This document shows positions 26,244-36,118 of a DNA stretch of 64,000 nucleotides, piece after piece. The position numbers and the translations under genes are program-made. This stretch comes from Roseicitreum antarcticum (GTDB lineage: Bacteria > Pseudomonadota > Alphaproteobacteria > Rhodobacterales > Rhodobacteraceae). Within the stretch, counting starts at the first letter, position 1. Every line of letters begins with the position of its first letter. Where the stretch lies: contig NZ_CP061498.1 of NCBI RefSeq assembly GCF_014681765.1, positions 2,431,501-2,495,500 of the forward strand. Reading direction: 5' to 3'. The notes below the pieces were generated by a model. That model was not told the DNA's origin. It was given only the letters and a program-made list of their open reading frames with translations, and did no database searches.

Positions 26244-27056
26244 ATGGATTTGGCATTGGTGAACGCCAGGGGGCTGGTACTCTTGGGTTGTGGAAAAATG
26301 GGCTCGGCGATGCTGGCAGGTTGGCTGGCACGCGGGGTCGATCCGGCATCGGTCTGGGTTCTTGACCCGCATCCCAGCGACTGGCTGACAGCGACTGGCG
26401 TGCATATCAATGCAGGTGTCCCCGATGCCCCCGCCGTGGTCATTCTGGCGGTCAAGCCACAGATGATGGATGCCGCCTTGCCGGTGCTGGTGCCGCTGGG
26501 CAACGGGTCGGTGGTGTTTGTCTCGATCGCCGCAGGCACGCCGATCGCAAAGTTTGCGGCGCTTCTGGGCGCGCAAACGCCGATCATTCGTGCGATGCCC
26601 AACACCCCCGCTGCCGTCGGACGGGGTATCACCGCGCTGATTGGCAATGACCATGTAAGCCCGGACGCGATGACACTGGCCGAGGATCTGCTGTCAGCTG
26701 TTGGCCAGACCCTGCGGCTGCAAGACGAATCCCAGATGGATGCGGTTACCGCCCTGTCAGGCTCGGGGCCGGCCTATGTGTTTCACCTGATCGAAGCGAT
26801 GGCTGACGCTGGCATCCAGCAAGGTCTGTCACCGGAAATGGCGCTGCATCTGGCGCGCGCGACCGTGGCGGGTGCAGGGCATCTGGCTGAAAACACGACC
26901 GAAGATCCCAGCCAGTTGCGCGTCAACGTCACCAGTCCGGGCGGCACCACGGCGGCGGCCTTGTCGGTGCTGATGGATGCGGATACCGGTTTTCCCGCTC
27001 TTCTGTCGCGCGCGATCACGGCGGCGGCGGACCGTTCGCGGGAATTGGCGAAATGA
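26244..27056 (+). CDS. proC: Pyrroline-5-carboxylate reductase
   Basis: Last step of proline synthesis: reduces pyrroline-5-carboxylate with NAD(P)H. The 270-aa protein has the Rossmann loop VLLGCGKMGSAML near residue 12, ILAVKPQMMD, the RAMPNTPAAVGRG motif and a C-terminal dimer domain with ALSGSGPAYVFHLIEAM and VTSPGGTTAAAL, which carries the substrate site. The stop codon overlaps the start of csaA (ATGA). Confidence 0.95.
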   Translation: MDLALVNARGLVLLGCGKMGSAMLAGWLARGVDPASVWVLDPHPSDWLTATGVHINAGVPDAPAVVILAVKPQMMDAALPVLVPLGNGSVVFVSIAAGTPIAKFAALLGAQTPIIRAMPNTPAAVGRGITALIGNDHVSPDAMTLAEDLLSAVGQTLRLQDESQMDAVTALSGSGPAYVFHLIEAMADAGIQQGLSPEMALHLARATVAGAGHLAENTTEDPSQLRVNVTSPGGTTAAALSVLMDADTGFPALLSRAITAAADRSRELAK

Positions 27057-27394
27057 CCGATGCCATCACCTTTGACGATTTTGCCCGCGTCGACATCCGG
27101 GTTGGGACAATTACCCATGCAGAGGATTTTCCGCAGGCGCGCAAACCTGCCTACCGGCTGCACATCGACTTTGGCGGTGACATCGGCCTGCGCAAGTCGT
27201 CGGCCCAGATCACCGTTCACTACACGCCAGATACGCTGATCGGTCGGCAGGTGGTTGCCGTCATCAATTTCCCCCCGCGCCAGATCGGGCCGTTCATGTC
27301 AGAGGTTCTGGTGCTGGGCCTGTCGGATGCCGACGGCGCGATTGTCCTGCTTGCCCCCGAGCGCCCGGTTCCCAATGGCGAAAGGATGCACTGA
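27053..27394 (+). CDS. csaA: CsaA-type tRNA-binding domain protein
   Basis: 113-aa OB-fold protein of the CsaA / secretion-chaperone family. Visible: FDDFARVDIRVGTITHAEDFPQARKPAYRLHIDFG, then LRKSSAQITVHYT, LIGRQVVAVINFPPRQIGPFMSEVLVLG and a C-terminal LLAPERPVPNGER, which match the tRNA_bind fold found also in MetRS and Arc1p. In Bacillus, CsaA helps export proteins. It is coupled to proC by a 4-bp overlap and abuts the dehydrogenase gene with no gap. Confidence 0.9.
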   Translation: MTDAITFDDFARVDIRVGTITHAEDFPQARKPAYRLHIDFGGDIGLRKSSAQITVHYTPDTLIGRQVVAVINFPPRQIGPFMSEVLVLGLSDADGAIVLLAPERPVPNGERMH

Positions 27395-28348
27395 ATGCGT
27401 TTGCTGATAACCCGCCCGCTGCCCCCCCGCGTGGTCACCCATGCCGAGGCGCATTTTGATGTGGCTTTGCGTGAAAAGACCACGCCGATGACCCCGGCCG
27501 AGATGCGCAGCGCCCTGACGATCCATGATGTGGTGCTGCCCACCCTTGGCGATATGTTCAGCGCCGGGATCTTTGCCGAGATCCCCGCGCCGCGCTGCCG
27601 CCTTCTGGCAAATTTCGGCGTGGGCTACAACCACATAGACACCGCGGCGGCGCGGGCTGTGGGTGTGCGCGTTACCAACACCCCGGGTGCGGTGACCGAT
27701 GCCACCGCCGACGTTGCCCTGACCCTGATGCTGATGAGCGCGCGCCGCGCGGGTGAGGGGGAGCGCATGGTCCGCGCGGGGCGCTGGCAGGGCTGGCATC
27801 CAACCCAGATGCTGGGCATGCATCTGTCGGGCAAGGTGCTGGGCGTGATCGGCATGGGCCGTATCGGCCGCGCCATTGCCCGCCGCGCGCATTTCGGTTT
27901 TGGGATGGAGGTGGTGTTCTTCAACCGCTCGCCCGTTGCAGATGCGGGCGTGCCAGCGCAACAGTTGGGCAGTATCCCTGCGGTGATGGCCGCTGCCGAT
28001 ATGGTAGTGATTGCGGTGCCGGGCGGGGCTGAAACGCACCATCTGATCGGTGCGGTGGAACTGGCCGCAATGCAATCCCACGCCCATATCATCAATATAG
28101 CGCGCGGTGATGTCCTTTCGGAGGCCGCGCTGATCGCGGCGCTGCAATCGGGGCAGATCGCGGGTGCCGGCCTTGATGTCTATGAATTTGAGCCGAAGGT
28201 GCCTGACGCCCTGCGTGCTCTGGAAAATGTGGTGTTGCTGCCGCATCTGGGCACCGCCGCGCTGGAAGTGCGCGAGGCAATGGGCATGATGGCCGTGGAC
28301 AATGCGATTGCGCATCTGGAAGGGCGCGACCTGCCGAACCCGGTGTAA
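27395..28348 (+). CDS. D-isomer-specific 2-hydroxyacid dehydrogenase (glyoxylate/hydroxypyruvate reductase-like)
   Basis: 317-aa NAD(P)-dependent dehydrogenase. Catalytic residues are all present: Arg in NIARGDVLSEAAL, Glu in YEFEPKVPDAL and His in LLPHLGTAA. The dinucleotide loop is GVIGMGRIGRAIARR, and the N-terminal NFGVGYNHIDTAAA is typical of the glyoxylate reductase (GyaR/GRHPR) group. It starts directly after the csaA stop codon (the TGA is followed at once by ATG), so it is the third gene of the proC operon. The natural substrate is inferred. Confidence 0.88.
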   Translation: MRLLITRPLPPRVVTHAEAHFDVALREKTTPMTPAEMRSALTIHDVVLPTLGDMFSAGIFAEIPAPRCRLLANFGVGYNHIDTAAARAVGVRVTNTPGAVTDATADVALTLMLMSARRAGEGERMVRAGRWQGWHPTQMLGMHLSGKVLGVIGMGRIGRAIARRAHFGFGMEVVFFNRSPVADAGVPAQQLGSIPAVMAAADMVVIAVPGGAETHHLIGAVELAAMQSHAHIINIARGDVLSEAALIAALQSGQIAGAGLDVYEFEPKVPDALRALENVVLLPHLGTAALEVREAMGMMAVDNAIAHLEGRDLPNPV

Positions 28349-28786
28349 TCAGTCCTCTGCCGCGTCCTCGGTCCAATCAGTCCAGGGGGCAATCGCGGCA
28401 ATCTCTTCGTCCGACCAGCCAAAGTGATGCGCCAGTTCGTGCACGAAAACATGCGACACCAGATCGCCGAGGGTGACACCGCCGCGCCCGGCCCATTCGT
28501 CCAGGATGGGCCGGCGGAACAGCCAGATCGTATCGGGCGCGGTAACCTGATCCATGACCGACTTCTCAGGCATCGGCACACCGATATACAGACCTGACAG
28601 CTCGAACGGGTCTTCCAGCCCGATCTCGGCCAGTAAATCATCAGGGGCGAAGTCCTCGACCCGCAGGTGAACGCCGCGCGCCACGGCGGCGAACTCTGGG
28701 GGCAGGGCGTCACAGGCGACGATGGCCAGCGCCTCAATGTCGTCGATGGCGGGGGGCAGGGTGTCGGTCCAGGGTGTTTGGGTCAT
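28349..28786 (-). CDS. Zincin-like metallopeptidase family protein
   Basis: 145-aa protein with a clear zinc-protease motif HELAHHFG (HExxHxxG) near residue 116, preceded by the GDLVSHVFV helix, and with the WLFRRPILDEWA strand that is usual in the small DUF1025/minimal gluzincin-like family. The start ATG 28786 has AAAGG about 10 nt upstream. It is convergent with the dehydrogenase gene (3' ends touch) and divergent from gltX. Substrates of this family are not known. Confidence 0.8.
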   Translation of the reverse strand: MTQTPWTDTLPPAIDDIEALAIVACDALPPEFAAVARGVHLRVEDFAPDDLLAEIGLEDPFELSGLYIGVPMPEKSVMDQVTAPDTIWLFRRPILDEWAGRGGVTLGDLVSHVFVHELAHHFGWSDEEIAAIAPWTDWTEDAAED

Positions 28787-28870
28787 GTGATCGGGCCTTT
28801 GTCCAGGTACTCCCCCGATATGGACAAAACCGCGCCCATGTGAAAGAGGATTGCACAACAGGAGTCCCCC

Positions 28871-30205
28871 ATGACCATCACCCGTTTCGCGCCTTCGCCC
28901 ACCGGCTATCTGCATATCGGCAACCTGCGCACCGCGCTTTTCAACTATCTGATCGCCCGCAAGTCTGGTGGGCAGTTCATCTTGCGGCTCGATGACACCG
29001 ATCAGGAGCGCTCGAAGCAGGAGTACGTCGACGCGATCCAGTATGATCTGGAATGGCTGGGTCTGACCTGGGACCGGGTAGAGCGTCAGTCGCTGCGGCT
29101 GGACCGTTACAATGAGGCGGCCGACCAGCTGCGCCGCGATGGCCGCTTGTATGAGTGTTTCGAGACTCCGACCGAGCTGGATCTGAAGCGCAAGAAGCAG
29201 CTTAACATGGGTAAACCGCCGGTCTACGACCGCGCGGCGCTGGCGCTGAGCGATGCCGACCGCGCGGCACTGCGCGCCGATCGTTCCGGGCATTGGCGGT
29301 TCTTGCTGGATCAGACACGGATCGACTGGACCGATGGCATTCTGGGTGATCTGTCGATTGATGCGGCCAGCGTGTCCGACCCCGTGCTGATCAAAGGCGA
29401 CGGACAATTTCTGTACACCATGGCTTCGGTCGTCGATGATACCGACATGGGTGTGACGCATATCGTGCGGGGGTCGGACCATGTGACCAACACCGCGACG
29501 CAAATCCAGATCATTGCAGCGCTGGGCGGCACGACTCCTGCGTTCGCACACCATTCGCTGCTGACCGGGCCACAGGGCGAGGCGCTGTCGAAGCGGCTGG
29601 GCACTTTGTCGCTGCGCGATTTGCGCGCTGCCGGGGTGGAGCGGATGGCGCTGCTGTCGCTGATGGCGCGGCTGGGTTCGTCCCAGCCGGTGGACTTGCG
29701 GGCGGATCTGGACGCGATTGCCGAAGGGTTCGACCTGTCGCAATTCGGGTCGGCGCCCACCAAGTTCGACGCTGAAGACCTGTGGCCGCTGACGCGCGCC
29801 CATGTGCAGGCTCTGCCGTTTGACGCGGTCGCGGGCCATATCCGTGCGCTGGGTGTGCCGGATGCGCTGGCCGGCCAGTTCTGGGATGTGGCGCGCGAAA
29901 ACATCACCAAAGTGGGTGATCTCGATGCCTGGTGGGCGATGTGCCGCGATGGTGCCACGCCCGACATCGCGCCCGACGATGCCGATTTTGTCGCGCAGGC
30001 CATGACCTTGCTGCCGCCGCCGCCCTATGGTCCGACCGCATGGAAAGACTGGACCGACAGCGTGAAATCCGCCACGGGCCGCAAGGGCAAAGGCCTATTC
30101 ATGCCGTTGCGCAAGGCCGTCACCGGGCAGGCACACGGCCCTGACATGTCGGCACTGCTGCCGTTGATGCAACGGGTGCCCGCGCGCGACGATCTGGTGG
30201 GGTAA
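28871..30205 (+). CDS. gltX: Glutamate--tRNA ligase
   Basis: 444-aa class I synthetase with [18 protein letters not shown] (HIGH motif as HIGN) and a KMSKS-equivalent [10 protein letters not shown]. The short anticodon domain and SKR motif match the second type of GltX seen in many alphaproteobacteria, which often carry two paralogues; one may charge tRNA-Gln with Glu for GatCAB to amidate. Only one copy is in the window, so its exact tRNA specificity stays open. AGGAG lies upstream of the ATG. Confidence 0.93.
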   Translation: MTITRFAPSPTGYLHIGNLRTALFNYLIARKSGGQFILRLDDTDQERSKQEYVDAIQYDLEWLGLTWDRVERQSLRLDRYNEAADQLRRDGRLYECFETPTELDLKRKKQLNMGKPPVYDRAALALSDADRAALRADRSGHWRFLLDQTRIDWTDGILGDLSIDAASVSDPVLIKGDGQFLYTMASVVDDTDMGVTHIVRGSDHVTNTATQIQIIAALGGTTPAFAHHSLLTGPQGEALSKRLGTLSLRDLRAAGVERMALLSLMARLGSSQPVDLRADLDAIAEGFDLSQFGSAPTKFDAEDLWPLTRAHVQALPFDAVAGHIRALGVPDALAGQFWDVARENITKVGDLDAWWAMCRDGATPDIAPDDADFVAQAMTLLPPPPYGPTAWKDWTDSVKSATGRKGKGLFMPLRKAVTGQAHGPDMSALLPLMQRVPARDDLVG

Positions 30206-30258
30206 TCTGGTTCGGGGGCTACGTTATCCCCCTTCCCGGCCCCTATGATCCAAGCTAT

Positions 30259-32067
30259 ATGCAGCCCATGACCCAGCTTGATCACATTCGCAACTTCTCC
30301 ATCGTGGCGCATATCGACCACGGTAAATCCACGCTTGCTGACCGGTTGATCCAATCAACCGGCACTGTCACCGACCGTGACATGAAAGAGCAGATGCTGG
30401 ACAGTATGGATATCGAACGCGAACGCGGCATCACCATCAAGGCGAACACCGTGCGTATCGACTATGTGGCGAACAACGGTGAGGCCTATGTGCTGAACCT
30501 GATCGACACCCCCGGCCATGTTGATTTCGCCTATGAAGTGTCGCGGTCGATGCGGGCGGTCGAAGGCTCGCTTCTGGTCGTCGATGCTTCGCAGGGCGTC
30601 GAGGCGCAGACGCTGGCCAATGTCTACACCGCCATCGAGGCCGACCACGAGATCATTCCGGTGCTGAACAAGATCGACCTGCCCGCCGCCGAACCGGAGC
30701 GGGTGAAAGAACAGATCGAGGATGTGATCGGCATCGACGCCTCAGGCGCGATCTATATATCGGCCAAATCCGGCCTTGGTATTCCTGAAGTGTTGGAAGC
30801 GATTGTGCACCGTCTGCCTGCGCCAAAGGGTGATCGCGACGCGCCGTTGAAGGCGATGCTGGTGGACAGTTGGTATGACCCGTACTTGGGTGTTGTCGTG
30901 CTGATCCGCGTCATGGACGGCGTGATCCGCAAGGGCGACAACATCCGCATGATGCAGACCGGGGCAAAGTACGGCATCGACAAGCTGTCGGTCCTGAAGC
31001 CGCAGATGGTCGACATCGCCGAACTGGGCCCGGGCGAGATCGGGATTTTCACAGGCTCCATCAAGCAGGTGCGCGACACCCGTGTGGGCGACACCATTAC
31101 CCACGACAAGAAGCCCTGCGCCAAGGCGCTGCCGGGGTTCAAACCGTCGATCCCGGTGGTGTTTTGCGGCCTGTTCCCGGTGGACAGCGCCGAATTTGAA
31201 CCCATGCGCGAAGCGATCGAGAAGCTGGCGCTGAACGATGCGTCTTTCAGCTATGAGATGGAAAGCTCGGCAGCGCTGGGCTTCGGCTTCCGCTGCGGCT
31301 TTCTGGGCTTGCTCCATCTGGAAGTGATCCGCGACCGGATCGAGCGAGAGTATGACATCGACCTGATTACTACCGCGCCCAGTGTAGTCTATCGTATCCA
31401 CATGAAGGACGGCACCGTCCAAGAACTGCACAATCCCGCCGACATGCCCGACATCACCTATGTGGCCCATGTGGAAGAACCCCGCATCAAGGCTACGATC
31501 CTGGTGCCGGATGAGTTTCTGGGCGATGTACTGAAGCTGTGTCAGGACCGGCGCGGCATTCAGCAGGAGCTGACCTATGCGGGCAGCCGCGCCATGGTGG
31601 TCTATGACCTGCCGCTCAATGAGGTGGTGTTCGATTTCTATGACAGGCTGAAATCGGTCACCAAGGGCTATGCGTCCTTCGATTATGAAATCACGGGCTA
31701 CCGTGAGGATAATCTGGTCAAGATGCAGGTCCTGGTAAACGATGAACCCGTCGATGCGCTGTCGATGATGGTGCATCGTGACCGCGCTGATATGCGGGGC
31801 CGGTCCATGTGCGAAAAGCTGAAAGAACTCATCCCGCGGCACATGTTCAAGATCCCGATTCAGGCTGCCATCGGGGGCAAGGTGATCGCGCGCGAAACCC
31901 TGTCGGCGCTGCGCAAGGACGTGACCGCGAAATGCTATGGCGGCGACGCCACCCGGAAGCGCAAGCTTCTGGACAAGCAAAAAGCGGGCAAGAAGAAGAT
32001 GCGCCAGTTCGGCAAGGTAGAGATCCCGCAGCAGGCCTTCATCAACGCGCTGAAAATGGACGGCTGA
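30259..32067 (+). CDS. lepA: Elongation factor 4 (LepA)
   Basis: 602-aa ribosomal GTPase that can move tRNAs backwards and helps ribosome assembly and function under stress. GTPase motifs: [10 protein letters not shown] (G1), DTPGHVDF (G3), NKIDLP (G4). The EF-G-like domains II, III and V follow ([14 protein letters not shown]), and then the unique C-terminal domain with [10 protein letters not shown] and [22 protein letters not shown]. The in-frame ATG three codons later ([10 protein letters not shown]) is an alternative start. Confidence 0.97.
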   Translation: MQPMTQLDHIRNFSIVAHIDHGKSTLADRLIQSTGTVTDRDMKEQMLDSMDIERERGITIKANTVRIDYVANNGEAYVLNLIDTPGHVDFAYEVSRSMRAVEGSLLVVDASQGVEAQTLANVYTAIEADHEIIPVLNKIDLPAAEPERVKEQIEDVIGIDASGAIYISAKSGLGIPEVLEAIVHRLPAPKGDRDAPLKAMLVDSWYDPYLGVVVLIRVMDGVIRKGDNIRMMQTGAKYGIDKLSVLKPQMVDIAELGPGEIGIFTGSIKQVRDTRVGDTITHDKKPCAKALPGFKPSIPVVFCGLFPVDSAEFEPMREAIEKLALNDASFSYEMESSAALGFGFRCGFLGLLHLEVIRDRIEREYDIDLITTAPSVVYRIHMKDGTVQELHNPADMPDITYVAHVEEPRIKATILVPDEFLGDVLKLCQDRRGIQQELTYAGSRAMVVYDLPLNEVVFDFYDRLKSVTKGYASFDYEITGYREDNLVKMQVLVNDEPVDALSMMVHRDRADMRGRSMCEKLKELIPRHMFKIPIQAAIGGKVIARETLSALRKDVTAKCYGGDATRKRKLLDKQKAGKKKMRQFGKVEIPQQAFINALKMDG

Positions 32068-32202
32068 GCAAGGGCCGCGCCGTAAGACACCCGCTTGCGA
32101 CACGTGTTTCACCGCTGCCCCCCCCGTGTCTGGCACCCACCTGCCACGCGGCCTGCCTGTCCAGCGGGCAGCAGGGCGCGGGGTGAAGCCGTGTTGGACC
32201 GT

Positions 32203-33828
32203 CTACGCGCTTGCCTCCAACTGCTCAAACAATCGCGCAACCGCCTCTGCACCGGGGTCGATATGGCCGCGCAACTGTCCTGCGCTGATGTAGGACGCGC
32301 GTCCGGCCTTGGCCTTTACGATGGTAGCCGTGTGGTCGGCGCCCTTCCGCGCGGCCGCTGCTGCCGGTGCCATGCCGCCCTCCAGCGCGTCCAACGCCGG
32401 TTTCAAGGCGTCTACCATGGTACGGTCACCGGGCTCTGCGCCGCCGATATGCTGCATCCGGGCCAGCCCTTCCTTCAGCGCGGCAACCATTGGCAGGCCG
32501 GTGGATGCGGCGTCGCCCGCAGCGGTGAAGAAGATCGCAAGCAACACGCCGGATGATCCACCCATGGTCTGGCTCAGTTCCTGCCCTATCGCGCGGTAAA
32601 GCTGCGTATGATCGGCCAGCGGCAGCCGGTCCATCGCGGCGATCAGCGCCCGCGCCGCGCCTGCCAGCGTAGATCCAGTATCACCATCGCCTGATTTCGC
32701 GTCCAGCGCGTTCAGATCATCCTCCGCTTCCATCAGGATCTGGCAGCAGCGCGTCAGGAAGATCTCCGTCGCCCTGTGCTGCGATGGTACAGGCCGGATG
32801 GGCGTCAGGCCGTCAGGCAGTTCATTTACCGTCACGGGTGTCACGGTTTTGCACCCGGGCCATGAATGCGGCGCGCAGGGGGCCGTCAGATGCGCGACAT
32901 CATCGGGCGTGGCAGGATAGACCGACACCGAGAAGCCCTGCATGTCCAGCGATGTCATCATCGCCGCCGGGCCAACGATCAGCGACAGTTTTGGAGCGAT
33001 GGCCGAGGCCAGCAGTTCGTTGGTCAGGATCGACATTTCCAGCACCGTCGTGCCACCCAGATTGTTGAGCATGACGACGTGCGGCGTTTCGGCCATGCCG
33101 GGTGCCAGCTTTTCCACCACGGCGGCGATGGCGTGGCGGGCATCGGTGAAATCAATCTGCTCCACCCCGGCCTCACCATGGATGCCGAGGCCCAGTTCCG
33201 CCTTGCCGGGTGCGATGCGCACCTCCTTCGGCGATCCGGGCACGGTGCAGGTGTCGAGCGACATGCCCAGCGTCCGGGTCCCCGCGATCACGCGTTCGGC
33301 CGCTTCGGTGACAGCCTCCAGCGTGGCGCCCGCCTCGGCCACGGCGCCGGCGATCTTGTGGACGAACAAGGTGCCTGCCACCCCACGCGGTTGCGGCAGG
33401 TCGGGCAGGGCGATGTCGTCATCCACGATGACCATGCGGACCTTCAGCCCAAACGCCCGCGCCCGTTCGGCGGCCAGCCCAAAGTTCAGCCGGTCGCCGG
33501 TGTAGTTCTTGACGATCAGAAGACAGCCCGCCGGGCCGCTCACTGCCAGAATACCCGCGAGCACAGCGTCGACGGAAGGTGAGGCGAAGACATCGCCGCA
33601 GACCGCCGCCGTCAGCATGCCCTGCCCGACGAAGCCGGCATGCGCAGGCTCATGCCCCGACCCGCCGCCTGATACCAGCGCGACCTTGGATTTATCCCAG
33701 TCGTTGCGGATCACGACGCGGATATGCGGATAGCCGTCCAGCCGTGCCAGCCCGCCCCCCGATGCACGGATCAGCCCGTCCAGCGCATCCGTTACCGTAT
33801 TTTCTTTCTTATTGATGAACTGTGCCAT
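32203..33828 (-). CDS. Dihydroxyacetone-type kinase, fused DhaK-DhaL
   Basis: 541-aa ATP-dependent kinase. The N-terminal DhaK domain (about 1-330) has VSGGGSGHEPAHAGFVG and His217 in GIHGEAG, the residue that binds the keto group of the substrate covalently. The C-terminal DhaL domain (about 345-541) has the Mg-ATP acidic motif DAKSGDGDTGSTLAGAA and GGSSGVLLAIFF. The fusion marks the ATP-using type and not the PTS-driven one. It is last in the ABC transporter operon, 12 bp after the ATPase gene, with AGGAA before the ATG. Relatives act on dihydroxyacetone, glyceraldehyde, erythrulose and similar sugars, so the precise substrate is open. Confidence 0.9.
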   Translation of the reverse strand: MAQFINKKENTVTDALDGLIRASGGGLARLDGYPHIRVVIRNDWDKSKVALVSGGGSGHEPAHAGFVGQGMLTAAVCGDVFASPSVDAVLAGILAVSGPAGCLLIVKNYTGDRLNFGLAAERARAFGLKVRMVIVDDDIALPDLPQPRGVAGTLFVHKIAGAVAEAGATLEAVTEAAERVIAGTRTLGMSLDTCTVPGSPKEVRIAPGKAELGLGIHGEAGVEQIDFTDARHAIAAVVEKLAPGMAETPHVVMLNNLGGTTVLEMSILTNELLASAIAPKLSLIVGPAAMMTSLDMQGFSVSVYPATPDDVAHLTAPCAPHSWPGCKTVTPVTVNELPDGLTPIRPVPSQHRATEIFLTRCCQILMEAEDDLNALDAKSGDGDTGSTLAGAARALIAAMDRLPLADHTQLYRAIGQELSQTMGGSSGVLLAIFFTAAGDAASTGLPMVAALKEGLARMQHIGGAEPGDRTMVDALKPALDALEGGMAPAAAAARKGADHTATIVKAKAGRASYISAGQLRGHIDPGAEAVARLFEQLEASA

Positions 33829-33840
33829 TTTGCTTTTCCT

Positions 33841-34836
33841 TTACGCGATGCGGGCGCCGGTGGCGTCGAAATAGAACGGGTTCTGCGGCTGGATCTTCAC
33901 CAGCGCCCCGGGCGTCAGCGGGGTATGCGCATCAGTGACGGTGATCAAGTCATGGCCTTTGAGCGACAGATGCAGCCGCGTCTGGTCGCCCAGCCGTTCC
34001 ACCCGCTGCACCTGGCTTTCCTGCCCCGCGCCTTGCAGGATATGTTCGGGCCGCAGGCCAATATTGCGCGCGCGCGCAGGAGCGCCCGGAAACAGGTCAG
34101 CGGGCAGGATATTGATGCGGGGTTGGCCCAACCGGCTGGCGGCATAGATGCTGACAGGATCCTCATATATCGCCCGTGGCGTGCCGAACTGCACCAGCCT
34201 GCCTTGGTCAAGGACACCGACATGGGTCGCCATGGTCATCGCTTCGATCTGGTCATGGGTGACATACAGGAGTGTTGCGCCGGAATTGGCCTGAATGTTC
34301 TTCAGCTCGATCCGCAGGTCTGACCGTAGCTTGGCGTCCAGTGAACTCAGCGGTTCATCCATCAGGTAAAGCGCCGGGTTGCGCACCAGCGCCCGCCCGA
34401 TGGACACGCGCTGCATCTCGCCGCCCGACAGTTCCGTCGCCTTGTTGCTCAGCTTGTGCGAGATCTGCAGCATCTCGGCGACCGCGCCGACCTTGCGGTC
34501 AATCTCGTCCCTTGGCGTGCGCAGGATGGGGGATTTCAGCGGAAACTCCAGGTTCTGCCTGACCGTCAGATGCGGATAGAGCGAGTATTGTTGAAACACC
34601 ATCGCCACATCTCGCTGGGCAGGCGTCAGCCCGGCCATATCGCGCCCGCCGATGCTGATCTGGCCACGGTCGGGCACATCCAGGCCCGATACCATGCGCA
34701 GCGTCGTCGTCTTGCCTGCGCCGGTGGGGCCCAGCAGTACCACGAAAGATCCGTCGGGAATGGTCATTGTCACATCGTCCAGCGCGACATCGCCACCGAA
34801 GGATTTGGACACACCGCGCAATGCAACCTCAGCCAT
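33841..34836 (-). CDS. ABC transporter ATP-binding protein (second of two, MalK/UgpC type)
   Basis: 331-aa ATPase: Walker A GPTGAGKTTTLRM near residue 37, Q-loop VFQQYSLYPHLTV, signature LSGGEMQRVSIGRA, Walker B LYLMDEPLSSLDAKLR, H-loop YVTHDQIEAMTM, and a C-terminal TOBE-like regulatory domain (GLRPEHI). It overlaps the preceding ATPase gene by 8 bp. A pair of unequal ATPases in one sugar transporter is also seen in the rhizobial glycerol system GlpSTPQUV, and suggests a heterodimeric motor. Confidence 0.9.
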   Translation of the reverse strand: MAEVALRGVSKSFGGDVALDDVTMTIPDGSFVVLLGPTGAGKTTTLRMVSGLDVPDRGQISIGGRDMAGLTPAQRDVAMVFQQYSLYPHLTVRQNLEFPLKSPILRTPRDEIDRKVGAVAEMLQISHKLSNKATELSGGEMQRVSIGRALVRNPALYLMDEPLSSLDAKLRSDLRIELKNIQANSGATLLYVTHDQIEAMTMATHVGVLDQGRLVQFGTPRAIYEDPVSIYAASRLGQPRINILPADLFPGAPARARNIGLRPEHILQGAGQESQVQRVERLGDQTRLHLSLKGHDLITVTDAHTPLTPGALVKIQPQNPFYFDATGARIA

Positions 34837-35926
34837 GGTTCAGCACCCCCTCATTTGCTTCCGACAGCAGCGCGCGCCCGCTGTTCGCGTCAAAAACCGT
34901 TACCGTGCGCGGGTCAAAGCGCAGGCCGATCGTCTGGCCGGTGCGCACCGGCATGTGACTGGCCACGCGTGCCTTGACCGGCCCGTTGGGTGTGTCGAAA
35001 CTGACGATCTGCGTGGTGCCCAGGTATTCGGTGGCAGCCACCCGGCCCTTGTAGGGGGCGCTGTCGTCCAGCGTGATATGTTCAGGCCGAACGCCAAAGG
35101 TCAGATCCCCGCGTGACCCTTCGCGCAGGAAGGGCATGGCGCAATCGGTGCCCGACAGCGCCACGCTGCCTTGCCCGGGCGCGACTGCGCCCTGAAAATC
35201 GAGGAAGTTCATGCAAGGCGAGCCGATGAACTGCGCCACGAATTTCGTTGCGGGCCAGTCATAGATGTCCTGCGGGACGCCGAACTGTTCCACCACGCCG
35301 TGGTTCATTACCACGATCTTGTCACCCATCTGCATGGCTTCCAACTGGTCATGGGTGACATAGACAGTCGTCGCCCCGATCCGGTCATGCAGGGCGCGCA
35401 GTTCGGCCGACATATGTTCGCGAAACTCGGCATCCAGCGCGCCCAGCGGCTCATCCATGAAGAAGGCCTTAGGCTCGCGCACAATGGCACGGCCGAGCGC
35501 GACGCGCTGCCGGTCGCCGCCCGACAGGCCGCCAACGGGGCGGTCCAGAATATCCTCGATGCCCAGAATGCGCGCGATTTCCTGCACGCGCCGCCTGACC
35601 TCGGCGCGGGGCATACCTTGGGAAATCAGCGGATAGCTGATATTCCTGCGCACATTCATATGCGGGTAGAGCGCGAACATCTGAAACACGAAGGCGATGT
35701 CGCGCTGGCTGGCGGGTTTCTGCCCGACTTCTTCGCCATCAATGTAGATCTCGCCCGAGGTGGGCAGTTCCAGCCCCGCCATCATCCGCAGGGTTGTGGT
35801 CTTGCCGCAGCCCGATGGCCCCAGCAGCATGAAGAACTCGCCATCCTCGATCGTGAAGCTGGAGGATTGCACGGCGGTGAAGGCCCCGAATTCCTTGCGC
35901 ACGTTTTCAATTCGTATCTGTGCCAT
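34829..35926 (-). CDS. ABC transporter ATP-binding protein (first of two, MalK/UgpC type)
   Basis: 365-aa ATPase with Walker A GPSGCGKTTTLRMMAG near residue 37, signature LSGGDRQRVALGRA, Walker B AFFMDEPLGALDAEFR, H-loop YVTHDQLEAMQMGDKI and a long C-terminal TOBE region (TFGVRPEHITLDD). It begins 3 bp after the 62-aa membrane gene. Both ATPases keep all catalytic motifs, so neither looks degenerate. Confidence 0.9.
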   Translation of the reverse strand: MAQIRIENVRKEFGAFTAVQSSSFTIEDGEFFMLLGPSGCGKTTTLRMMAGLELPTSGEIYIDGEEVGQKPASQRDIAFVFQMFALYPHMNVRRNISYPLISQGMPRAEVRRRVQEIARILGIEDILDRPVGGLSGGDRQRVALGRAIVREPKAFFMDEPLGALDAEFREHMSAELRALHDRIGATTVYVTHDQLEAMQMGDKIVVMNHGVVEQFGVPQDIYDWPATKFVAQFIGSPCMNFLDFQGAVAPGQGSVALSGTDCAMPFLREGSRGDLTFGVRPEHITLDDSAPYKGRVAATEYLGTTQIVSFDTPNGPVKARVASHMPVRTGQTIGLRFDPRTVTVFDANSGRALLSEANEGVLNHG

Positions 35927-35929
35927 GCC

Positions 35930-36118
35930 TCATTCCCGAAAATGGCTGACGATGATGAACATCACCGTGCCGGTCAGTGTGACGGTGAAGGACCAGGTGA
36001 ATAGCGTCAGCACGAAGGGTTGCATCAGCATGACCACACCCACCGCGATCAGCGCCGAGGCCAGCATTTCCCATGGACCCCGACGCAGCCCGATCAGACC
36101 TTTGAAAAACCCGCTCAT
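35930..36118 (-). CDS. 62-aa two-helix membrane protein inside the ABC operon
   Basis: Starts with ATGA overlap on the permease stop codon and ends 3 bp before the first ATPase gene, so it is fixed in the operon by coupling. MSGFFKGLIGLRRGPWEM is a basic amphipathic start, followed by two hydrophobic segments (about 19-36, LASALIAVGVVMLMQPFV, and 40-58). The rhizobial glycerol transporter has a small membrane protein (GlpU, DUF2160) in a comparable position, but I see no clear sequence match. A transporter accessory subunit is the natural guess. Confidence 0.75.
   Translation of the reverse strand: MSGFFKGLIGLRRGPWEMLASALIAVGVVMLMQPFVLTLFTWSFTVTLTGTVMFIIVSHFRE

Noticed and set aside
28787-29839. 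Minus-strand extension of the zincin frame through gltX
   Set aside because: The extra N-terminal part is antisense to gltX and lacks any domain; the family-like start with a ribosome site is at 28786.
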